NCBI GenBank assembly: GCA_012961725.1
Contig: DTYU01000038.1
Span: forward strand, 1 to 5,272
Reading direction: 5' to 3'
DNA length: 5,272 nucleotides
Origin: Desulfotomaculum sp.
GTDB lineage: Bacteria; Bacillota; Desulfotomaculia; Desulfotomaculales; Ammonificaceae
Of the stretch, positions 1-5,080 are shown one piece after another; within the stretch, counting starts at the first letter, position 1; the number at the start of each line of letters is the position of its first letter. Under the pieces are notes generated by a model, which made no database searches, was not told the DNA's origin, and saw only the letters and a list, made by a program, of their open reading frames with translations. Position numbers and translations under genes: made by a program.

Positions 1-13
1 CCGGGGATGAAAA

Positions 14-245
14 CTGCAACCGGCAAGTGGGTTCAGCGGACTCGGAGGTTCACCGTCTAAGACAGTCCGTTTGCGCATCGGTTCAACACGAGAGAGAGGA
101 ATTGCCGAAAGCAGCGCCTGGGACCGCCACAGCAAGGGAGCGCACCGGCCGACCGGCCACAACAAGAAACAAGGTTGCGGTCACGTTTGCTGGCGACCTT
201 TCGCTTAAGTGGTTGATCGAAGGGCTGGGGTTCTCGGGTGCCCGA
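14..245 (+). ncRNA. Candidate structured non-coding RNA (unconfirmed)
   Basis: No ORF here looks like a real protein: all are short, lack a good ribosome-binding site and match no family I know. The + strand instead offers several helices. CGGACT (38-43) pairs with AGTCCG (64-69). GCGC plus TCGG (73-81) pairs with CCGA and GCGC (105-117). CCTTTCG (197-203) pairs with CGAAGGG (218-224) with one G-U. TCGGG (234-238) faces CCCGA (241-245). Longer-range options are CTGCAACC (14-21) with GGTTGCGG (173-180), GACCGC (122-127) with GCGGTC (177-182), and CAGCAA (130-135) with TTGCTG (187-192). The last two would cross as a pseudoknot, and some of these pairings exclude each other. The length (about 210-230 nt) recalls clostridial raiA-type RNAs, but I cannot confirm any family. 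GC-rich DNA yields chance helices, so the call is tentative and the ends are approximate. Confidence 0.3.
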
Positions 246-247
246 TG

Positions 248-273
248 AATAAAAGCAAAACCATTGAAACGGT
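248..273 (-). terminator. Weak candidate terminator downstream of the end-joining operon
   Basis: On the minus strand, ACCGT and ATGGT (273 to 260) can form a 5-bp stem with one G-U pair and a UUCA loop. It is followed by the T-rich run TTTGCTTTTATTC. It lies about 60 bases past the polymerase stop codon, where an operon terminator would be expected. The stem is short and the U-tract is interrupted, so this is only a possibility. Confidence 0.2.
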
Positions 274-333
274 GGGAAATGGAGCAGTCATGTTTCGAAC
301 AGCTTGTATGCACCAGATCTCGAGTTGTAGATA

Positions 334-1245
334 TTACCGGGAAAGCGGGCGCTTCAAGACGGCAGCCGTCAGCGTTTGCAGGCTCTGCCTGCGGCCGAAG
401 CCCTGCCAGACTGCGCCGCGAGCTTCAAGGCGCGCCGGTACCGTGGCGATATTGAAGTCCTGCGGACGCCACTCCCGGTGTGCGAGTTCTTCCCAGTCAA
501 GCGGCGTGGAGACCGGCGCGCCCGGCAGCGGCCGGACGCTGTAAGGGGAAGCCATTGTTTTTCCGTAGCCGTTTTGCAGGTAATCAAGGTAGACGCGGGC
601 CCCCCTTTTCTCGACCGCCCGCTCGGTCGTAGCCTTGGGGAATACCTTCGCCACGAAATCCGCGACGTATCCCATGGCCTGAGCCACCTCTCGGTGGGTG
701 TATTCAGGCTCAACGGGGATGAAGATGTGCAGTCCTTCTGAACCAGAGGTCTTGGGGTAGCCGTGCAGGTTGAACTCGGAGAGCGCCGCCTTCAGAAGAA
801 ATGCGGACTCCACCACCTGCGGGAAGGATACTCCCGGCATCGGGTCGAGGTCGAGCACCGCGATGTCCGGGTGGTTGATCGCCCCGCGCCTGGCGAGCCA
901 GGCGTGCAGCTCGACCGCCCCCTGCTGCACCATCCAGAGGAGCGTCGGCTTGTCGTTGCAGAGGATGTAATCGATAACCTTGCCGGCGTCCCCGTGTTTG
1001 ACCGGTACTGTTTCGACCCATTCCGGCGCGTGGCCGGGGCAATCTTTCTGGTAAAAGCTTTCCCCTTCGATGCCGTCCGGGTAGCGGTTGAGCACGAGCG
1101 GCCTGTCTTTTAGGTAGGGGAGGAGGTGGGGGGCAACGCTGTCGTAGTATCTTATCAGGTCGCCCTTGGTGAACCCTTCCGGCCAGAAGCGCTTCTCAAG
1201 GTTTTTCAGCTCGATGATGCGGCCTTCAACCGCCACCTTCACCAT
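334..1245 (-). CDS. ligD: Stand-alone LigD-type primase-polymerase (NHEJ Pol domain)
   Basis: This 303-residue protein is the polymerase domain of bacterial LigD as a separate gene. The family is an archaeo-eukaryotic primase-type polymerase that fills gaps and adds (ribo)nucleotides at broken DNA ends during Ku-dependent end joining. The N-terminal half has the family pattern around FWPEG (20-24), LNRYPDGI (52-59) and SFYQKD (63-68). The metal-binding pair is LDLDP (D132, D134). SGSEGLHIFIP (167-177) carries the conserved Ser and His of the nucleotide site, and VYLDYLQN supplies the third acidic residue, D221. The length fits a complete single domain; no ligase or phosphoesterase domain is attached. 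The ATG start at 1245 is preceded by a modest GAGGCGAG ribosome-binding site. It is the last gene of the ku-ligase-polymerase operon, 44 bases after the ligase. The domain assignment is secure; activity is inferred from intact motifs. Confidence 0.95.
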   Translation of the reverse strand: MVKVAVEGRIIELKNLEKRFWPEGFTKGDLIRYYDSVAPHLLPYLKDRPLVLNRYPDGIEGESFYQKDCPGHAPEWVETVPVKHGDAGKVIDYILCNDKPTLLWMVQQGAVELHAWLARRGAINHPDIAVLDLDPMPGVSFPQVVESAFLLKAALSEFNLHGYPKTSGSEGLHIFIPVEPEYTHREVAQAMGYVADFVAKVFPKATTERAVEKRGARVYLDYLQNGYGKTMASPYSVRPLPGAPVSTPLDWEELAHREWRPQDFNIATVPARLEARGAVWQGFGRRQSLQTLTAAVLKRPLSR

Positions 1246-1289
1246 TATTGCTCTCGCCTCTACTGTTTGCCACTCTTGATTCTAATCCT

Positions 1290-2258
1290 TCAACCTCGAA
1301 CCTCGAACTTCGAACCTCTAAACCATACGCATTCCGCCGGCTCCTTGTCCAGGCGCAGGCCCCGGAAAACAGGGTGCCTGAGCAGGCCGTCCCTGGTGGT
1401 TTCGGTGAACTCTACGCTGCAAACCAGAACAGGTTTCACCCACCGCAGATCGGGCTTGCGGTGGGGTGGCAGGAGTTCAAAAAGGGGCTCCTGCCGCGCG
1501 AATTTGGCGAGCAGCGCCATGAGGTCGCGGGCGGTGTTGATATCAAAGCCGGTACCGACCTTGCCGGCGAATACCAGCCGCCCTTCCCGGTAGCCGCCGA
1601 GGAGCAGCGCCCCAAGGCCGCGCGCGCCGCCGCCCGGCTCCCAGCCGCAGATTATCAGGTCGGCGCTTTTCCAAGCCCTGATCTTTTTCCAGCAGGGTGA
1701 GCGCTGTCCGGGGAGATAGGGGCTGTCGTACCGCTTGGCCATTATCCCCTCCAGACCGCGCTGCCTGCAGAGGGTGAAAAAGGCCTCACCCTCTCCGGGG
1801 GTGTACTCGGCCACCACTATCTCGGCACCCGGCTGGACAAGCTCCTTCAGCAGCTCCCGCCGCCGTTCGAGTCGTTCCTTCAGTACCGGGAGACCCTTGC
1901 GGTAAAGCAAGTCGAACGCCACGAAGACCGCCGGGTGAGACCTCGCCGCCGCCTGGACCCTTTGGCGGTCGAACAGGTGCCCGCGTGCCTGGAGCTTCCC
2001 GAAGTCCGGCCTGCCGCCGGCGAGAACCACGATTTCGCCGTCGAGTATCGCGGGAAGGTCGTGAACCCGGTCGCGGATCGTCTCAAGTTCCGGGAAGGCG
2101 GGCGTGAGGTTCCGGAGGTTCCGGGAGCGTAGCACCGTTTTCTCCTCGAGGTAGGCGAGGCAGCGGTACCCGTCCCACTTGATCTCAAAAAGGTAATCCG
2201 GGTTGGAAAACGGCTGGGTGTTTACCGCGAGCATCGGTTTCAACAGCGGCAGCGTCAC
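1290..2258 (-). CDS. ligD: ATP-dependent DNA ligase, LigD ligase-domain type
   Basis: This 322-residue protein is a compact ATP-dependent DNA ligase that seals nicks and broken ends in bacterial NHEJ. Its motifs appear in order: KPMLA near the N-terminus; motif I EIKWDGYR with the adenylated lysine K27; DGEIV (73-77); motif III VFVAFDLLY (111-119); motif IV EGIMAKR (170-176); motif V WKKIRAWK (190-197). An OB-fold domain fills roughly 200-310. The length equals adenylation plus OB domains, with no polymerase or phosphoesterase fused. The GTG start at 2258 overlaps the ku stop by four bases (GTGA) and has GGAGGG (2266-2271) seven bases upstream, implying translational coupling to ku. The last nine residues (RGSKFEVRG) are encoded by a 7-bp tandem repeat. 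They follow the conserved end DKEPAECVWF and are probably not functional ligase sequence. Confidence 0.95.
   Translation of the reverse strand: MTLPLLKPMLAVNTQPFSNPDYLFEIKWDGYRCLAYLEEKTVLRSRNLRNLTPAFPELETIRDRVHDLPAILDGEIVVLAGGRPDFGKLQARGHLFDRQRVQAAARSHPAVFVAFDLLYRKGLPVLKERLERRRELLKELVQPGAEIVVAEYTPGEGEAFFTLCRQRGLEGIMAKRYDSPYLPGQRSPCWKKIRAWKSADLIICGWEPGGGARGLGALLLGGYREGRLVFAGKVGTGFDINTARDLMALLAKFARQEPLFELLPPHRKPDLRWVKPVLVCSVEFTETTRDGLLRHPVFRGLRLDKEPAECVWFRGSKFEVRG
1292..1319. repeat. Heptanucleotide tandem repeat, about four AACCTCG copies
   Basis: On the + strand four consecutive 7-bp units are visible: AACCTCG, AACCTCG, AACTTCG and AACCTCT. On the coding (minus) strand the unit reads CGAGGTT or a close variant. 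The array spans the last codons and the first base read of the ligase TGA stop (1290-1292). Because 7 is not a multiple of 3, gain or loss of a unit would change the reading frame and the position of the stop. Origin is unknown; it could be replication slippage or a dispersed genomic repeat. Confidence 0.85.
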
Positions 2259-3061
2259 GCTCCCGCCCTCCGCTTCTTGGCGCCCCGCTCCTTTTTTGCC
2301 AACTCGATGCTTGCCTTAAGCGCTTCCATCAGGTCGATCACCCTTTCCGCCCGCGGCGGCGGCACCGCCACGTCCTCGCCCGCAATCTTTCTGCTGATCG
2401 CGTTTTGCAGGACCTCCCGGTACTCATCCCGGTATTTCGCCGGTTCAAAGGGCGCTGTCAGGTTGGAGATCAGGCCCTCGGCCATTTTCAGCTCGTTCTC
2501 GTGTACCGGGACGCTGTAGTTGAGCTCCGGGAGGGCTTCGGCCGGGCGCACCTCGTCAGCGTAATAGAGCAGGCTCATCACCAGCGCCCGGCCGCTCGGC
2601 CACAAGAGCGCCGGCGACTGCTTCGTCCGTATCGCCACCCGGCCGACCGCGGCCTTTTTCGTCCGTTCCATCGCTTGCCGGAGTAGTTCATAGACGCGCT
2701 CGCCCCCCTCGACCGGCGCGAGGTAGTAGGCCCTTTCGTAGTATAGCGGGTTGACTTCATCACGCCCGACGAAATCGAGGAGGGCGACGTTTTTTGCCTC
2801 AAGTCCCGGCAGGTTCTCGAGTTCCTCTGCGGACAGAATGACGTAGCGCCCCCTTTCGTATTCGTAACCGCGCACCAGCTCTTCTTGGCCCACTTCGCGC
2901 TCGCAGGAGGGGCGATAGCGTCGGTACCTGATAGGGGTTCTGCATGCCGCGTGCAGGAGGTGAAACTTGATATCTTTCCGGTCGGTCGCAGCGTATACCT
3001 TGACCGGTATATAAACAAGCCCGAAGGTGACCGCGCCTTTCCAAATCGGCCGCATAAACAC
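2255..3061 (-). CDS. ku: Ku family DNA end-binding protein (NHEJ)
   Basis: This 268-residue protein is a bacterial Ku, a homodimeric ring that threads onto double-strand ends and recruits LigD activities. The N-terminus MRPIWKGAVTFGLVYIPVKVY is the family hallmark. IKFHLLH, the RTPIRYRRYR region and ELVRGYEYERGRYV (61-74) follow, then the beta-barrel core. The C-terminal tail is basic (KKERGAKKRR). Length is normal. The GTG at 3061 is used here, with AAGGG about six bases upstream; the ATG at 3055 gives the more usual start MRPIWKG and is equally likely. Ku usually shows CPxC-like cysteines near residues 50-53; here position 50 is Arg (CGC, one transition from TGC), leaving C40 and C53. It is the first gene of the operon, overlapping the ligase by four bases. 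Family assignment is certain. Confidence 0.95.
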   Translation of the reverse strand: MFMRPIWKGAVTFGLVYIPVKVYAATDRKDIKFHLLHAACRTPIRYRRYRPSCEREVGQEELVRGYEYERGRYVILSAEELENLPGLEAKNVALLDFVGRDEVNPLYYERAYYLAPVEGGERVYELLRQAMERTKKAAVGRVAIRTKQSPALLWPSGRALVMSLLYYADEVRPAEALPELNYSVPVHENELKMAEGLISNLTAPFEPAKYRDEYREVLQNAISRKIAGEDVAVPPPRAERVIDLMEALKASIELAKKERGAKKRRAGA

Positions 3062-3094
3062 CCGCCGCCCTTTCCGTTGAGTGCATGATCGAAG

Positions 3095-3101
3095 CTCCTT
3101 T
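3095..3101 (-). promoter_or_regulatory. Strong SD-like AAAGGAG upstream of ku, paired with an out-of-frame ATG
   Basis: On the minus strand AAAGGAG stands eight bases before an ATG (3086-3084). That ATG opens MHSTERAAGVYAADLER in a frame different from ku and unlike any family I know. Either the motif is part of promoter DNA (it directly follows a TATATA -10 candidate, so transcripts may start within or after it), or ribosomes load here and ku is reached from an upstream overlapping frame. The first option seems simpler. Confidence 0.4.
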
Positions 3102-3128
3102 ATATAATATTGTGCACCGCTTATTCAA
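3101..3128 (-). promoter_or_regulatory. Candidate promoter for the ku-ligase-polymerase operon
   Basis: On the minus strand TTGAAT (3128-3123) and TATATA (3106-3101) are separated by 16 bases, a fair match to the housekeeping sigma consensus. Transcription would start near 3094, giving a short leader of about 33 bases before the ku GTG. The -35 area also contains TGAATA, which resembles the -35 of forespore sigma factors. In Bacillus subtilis the ku/ligD genes are forespore-expressed. I see no convincing matching -10 for such a sigma factor. Confidence 0.4.
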
Positions 3129-3140
3129 AATAGAAATCCG

Positions 3141-3152
3141 GGGATTAATCCC
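3141..3152. repeat. Perfect 12-bp palindrome GGGATTAATCCC, possible operator
   Basis: GGGATTAATCCC is identical to its own reverse complement. It sits between the divergent ku and vapB genes, about 13 bases upstream of the candidate ku -35. This is a typical place for a dimeric repressor or activator. Which protein binds it is unknown; VapB-VapC is one candidate. Confidence 0.45.
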
Positions 3153-3159
3153 AGATAGG

Positions 3160-3178
3160 CGGCATTCTGCAAATGCCG
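3160..3178. repeat. 7-bp inverted repeat (stem-loop) in the divergent region
   Basis: CGGCATT (3160-3166) and AATGCCG (3172-3178) are perfect inverted arms around a CTGCA loop. There is no T-run after it on either strand, so it does not look like a terminator. It may be a binding site. Alternatively it may be an RNA hairpin in the 5' leader of a longer vapBC transcript, if one starts upstream of the candidate promoter. Confidence 0.4.
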
Positions 3179-3220
3179 AGTTGCAAGAGGCTTTGGAAGT
3201 CGGAAACTGCAAGCGGGCGC

Positions 3221-3249
3221 TTGATAACTTAACGCCGTTGGGGTACATT
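3221..3249 (+). promoter_or_regulatory. Candidate vapBC promoter
   Basis: TTGATA (3221-3226) and TACATT (3244-3249) are separated by 17 bases: five of six and four of six consensus positions. The start of transcription would be near 3256, about 35 bases before the vapB ATG. The imperfect palindrome ATTAACGATAAT (3253-3264) overlaps the start point and could be the autorepression site usual for toxin-antitoxin operons. That role is inference. Confidence 0.45.
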
Positions 3250-3290
3250 TATATTAACGATAATCATTCAGTAAAAGAAAGGGTGTTTCG

Positions 3291-3500
3291 ATGGCAGAAG
3301 TGTTGGTTTCCAGTAAGTATCAGGTGGTCATTCCGGCTGAAGTACGCAAGTTGCTGGGGATTAAGAAAGGACAGCGGCTGCTCCTTTTGGTGGAAAACGG
3401 GACCATCAAGCTTATTCCATGCCTCCCCATCACAGAGATGCGCGGTTTCTTGCGGGGGATGGATACGACTGTAGAGCGCGATGAGGTGGAACGAGTTTGA
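3291..3500 (+). CDS. vapB: VapB-type antitoxin, AbrB/SpoVT (swapped-hairpin) fold
   Basis: This 69-residue protein matches AbrB-like antitoxins. Residues 1-45 hold the DNA-binding swapped-hairpin domain, with VSSKYQVVIPAEVRKLLGI (6-24), the classic core of the family, followed by GQRLLLLVENGTIKLIP. The C-terminal part (about 50-69, MRGFLRGMDTTVERDEVERV) resembles the tail by which such antitoxins block PIN toxins. It would dimerise, neutralise VapC and repress its own operon. The ATG at 3291 has AAAGGGTG five bases upstream, supporting this start. Its stop overlaps the toxin start by four bases (TTGA), and the gene carries the toxin's SD (GAGGTG, 3483-3488). AbrB-fold genes can also be free transcription regulators, but the adjoining PIN gene makes antitoxin the best call. 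Confidence 0.9.
   Translation: MAEVLVSSKYQVVIPAEVRKLLGIKKGQRLLLLVENGTIKLIPCLPITEMRGFLRGMDTTVERDEVERV
3483..3488 (+). promoter_or_regulatory. Ribosome-binding site that fixes the vapC TTG start
   Basis: GAGGTG lies eight bases before the TTG at 3497 and inside the end of vapB. No ATG occurs nearby in the frame, so this site, together with the LIDSCGW N-terminus expected for a PIN domain, decides the start codon. Confidence 0.7.
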
Positions 3501-3871
3501 TTCTCATAGATTCTTGCGGCTGGCTCGAGTTTTTGGCCGATGGTTCGCTTGCGGAAAAATACGCGCCGTATTTCGATAAGCCGGCGGAAATTGTTACACC
3601 GGCCGTTGTGGTTTACGATGTAACGAAGAAAATCTTACGGGAACAAGGCAAAGAGAAGGCGGTGCTCGTTGCGGCCCAGATGCAACAAACCAGGCTCGTC
3701 CCCTTTGATGCGCGGCTGGCGGTATCTGCCGCCGAACTTTCCCTGCGCTGGGGTTTGCCCATGGCCGACGCAATCGTGTATGCCACGGCCATAGAGTGCG
3801 GTTGCGGGGTCGTCACCGGTGACAACCACTTCCGAGGGTTACCGAGGGTGGTCTTTGTGCCACACGAATGA
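3497..3871 (+). CDS. vapC: VapC-type toxin, PIN-domain ribonuclease
   Basis: This 124-residue protein has the PIN fold of VapC toxins, Mg-dependent RNases that cut tRNA or rRNA and halt translation when freed from VapB. Acidic active-site positions are D5 (LIDSCGW), D41 (VVVYDVTKKI), D91 (GLPMADAIVYATA) and D109 (VVTGDNHFRGLP). In most relatives the second position is Glu; here it is Asp (GAT at 3617-3619), a conservative change that may or may not lower activity. Length is normal and the frame is intact. Translation starts at TTG, four bases inside the end of vapB, so synthesis is coupled to the antitoxin. The TGA stop (3869-3871) directly abuts the ancestral stop (3872-3874) of the convergent permease gene, with no terminator between. 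Family assignment is firm; the RNA target is unknown. Confidence 0.92.
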   Translation: MILIDSCGWLEFLADGSLAEKYAPYFDKPAEIVTPAVVVYDVTKKILREQGKEKAVLVAAQMQQTRLVPFDARLAVSAAELSLRWGLPMADAIVYATAIECGCGVVTGDNHFRGLPRVVFVPHE

Positions 3872-3982
3872 CTACTGGTGGCGCAGGGCCTCCGCGGGAC
3901 TCAAAGCGGCGGCGCGGCTCGCCGGGTAGATGCCGAAGACCAAACCGACAAAAGAGGCGAAAGCAAAGGCTAAGAGTACCGT
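3872..3982 (-). pseudogene. Severed 3' end of the MacB-like permease gene, beyond an in-frame TAG
   Basis: Reading on in the permease frame past the TAG at 3983-3985 gives 36 sense codons and then a second TAG at 3872-3874. They encode TVLLAFAFASFVGLVFGIYP, then ASRAAALSPAEALRHQ. This is the standard MacB/FtsX ending: the fourth transmembrane helix, the G-x-YPA turn and the (S/P)P-x-EALR tail. The fit shows that the coding sequence is conserved and in frame, and that a single nonsense codon separates it from the rest. It has no start site of its own and would be expressed only by readthrough. Confidence 0.85.
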
Positions 3983-5080
3983 CTAGAGCGAGATGAGCGG
4001 CGGCCACTTGGCGAAATGAGCGATGACCATGGCGCCGCCGGCGCCCAAGAGCAGCCCGAACGCCCCGCCCACTAAACAGAGGGCGACCGCCTCTGCCAAG
4101 AACTGCCTCAGGATGTCCCGCCGCCGCGCCCCGATCGACATGAGGAGCCCTACCTCCCGGGTGCGCTCCGTCACCGCTACCAGCATGATGTTCATCACGC
4201 CCACGCCGCCGACCACTAAGGCGATCGCCGCCACCGCCCCGATGATCAAGGTCATCACTCCGGTCACCTTTCCGAGGATGGCAAGCCCCTCTTCCATCGA
4301 CATACCGGTATAGCTGACCTCGGTGCTCGGGTGCCGCCGTTCCAAGATCTTAGTACAGTCGGCGATCGCCTGCCCCACAGCCTCCTCCGTCACCGCCGTG
4401 CCGTCAAGCTCCTCGATCACCTTGGTGTTGAGGAGATCGTGCACGAAGGTGATCGGCGCGAAGACGTACTTCTGCCCGCCCATGGCGCCTAAGAGCCCGG
4501 CGGTCTGCTTCTCCGTCACGCCGATAACCGTCACCGGCACGTCCCGAAGGAGGACCTGCTTGCCGACCGCGTTTCCTTTGGGGAAGAGGTTCTCCGCCAG
4601 CGAGCCCTCGAGCACCACCACCCGCCGGTGCCCGGCCACGTCTGCTTCGGAGAAGAATCGGCCTTCCTCCAGGGGCATATTCATCACGGCGGTCAAGTCG
4701 GGCGTTGTGCCCAGGATATGGCAGAGGAACGGTTTGGCGCCGCTCTGCGGCCGCCTGATGTTGACGAACATTCCGGAAGTGACTGGCGCCAATTTATCCA
4801 CTGCCGGCGAAAGTTCTTTGATCACTGTGACGTCCTGAAGGGTGAAAGTGCTGGCGGTAGGGGCCTCCCCTCGCATCCAGTCGACCGTGATGTTAAAGGC
4901 CTGCTTGCTGCCCAACTTTTCGAGTTCGGCAAGCAGAACGGCCCGGCCCCCCTGGCCGATCGCCACCACGGCGATCACCGCGGCGATGCCGATGGCGATC
5001 CCTAAGGTCGTAAGTAGAGCCCGCAGGCGGTGCGCCGCGAGGTTGCCGATGGTCAACTGCACGAGGTCAGACAGTCTCAC
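3983..5080 (-). CDS. MacB-like ABC transporter permease (FtsX family), cut short by an amber codon
   Basis: The 365-residue product is an inner-membrane permease of the MacB type, which couples ATP hydrolysis to movement of an extracytoplasmic substrate. Residues 21-42 form TM1 after the cytoplasmic start MRLSDLVQLTIGNLAAHRLR. About 43-265 are the MacB periplasmic core domain (here outside the membrane). TM2 is 272-296, ERTREVGLLMSIGARRRDI (305-323) is the ATPase-contact loop, and TM3 is about 328-355. TM4 is missing because codon 366 is TAG (3983-3985); with the following 36 codons the protein would be 402 residues, the usual length. The GTG start at 5080 overlaps the ATPase stop (GTGA) and has GGAGGAGG (5091-5098) ten bases upstream. 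It is probably non-functional unless the TAG is read through or is a sequence error. Substrate unknown. Confidence 0.9.
   Translation of the reverse strand: MRLSDLVQLTIGNLAAHRLRALLTTLGIAIGIAAVIAVVAIGQGGRAVLLAELEKLGSKQAFNITVDWMRGEAPTASTFTLQDVTVIKELSPAVDKLAPVTSGMFVNIRRPQSGAKPFLCHILGTTPDLTAVMNMPLEEGRFFSEADVAGHRRVVVLEGSLAENLFPKGNAVGKQVLLRDVPVTVIGVTEKQTAGLLGAMGGQKYVFAPITFVHDLLNTKVIEELDGTAVTEEAVGQAIADCTKILERRHPSTEVSYTGMSMEEGLAILGKVTGVMTLIIGAVAAIALVVGGVGVMNIMLVAVTERTREVGLLMSIGARRRDILRQFLAEAVALCLVGGAFGLLLGAGGAMVIAHFAKWPPLISL

Noticed and set aside
38..69. CGGACT/AGTCCG stem as a tRNA or riboswitch piece
   Set aside because: No cloverleaf, no TTC-containing T-arm in place and no riboswitch core I recognise; the downstream gene on that strand is also missing.
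27..544. Short ORFs at the left edge on both strands
   Set aside because: They have low-complexity or Arg/Ser-rich products, no supporting SD, and those past 334 are other frames of the polymerase gene.
1290..1319. Heptamer array as a CRISPR or a transcription terminator
   Set aside because: Units are only 7 bp with no spacers, and there is no stem followed by a T-run.
2799..3248. 149-codon minus-strand ORF overlapping the start of ku
   Set aside because: It lies out of frame with ku, its protein is rich in Arg, Pro and Gly with no known motifs, and the region is explained by ku and its upstream DNA. Only the SD-like motif inside it was kept.
3085..3474. 129-codon + strand ORF running from the divergent region across vapB
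   Set aside because: It is a different frame of vapB in its second half and has no ribosome-binding site or recognisable domain.
3983..3985. TAG read as pyrrolysine
   Set aside because: Pyrrolysine is known from methylamine methyltransferases, and the same gene also ends with TAG. A point mutation or sequence error is simpler; kept only as something to check.
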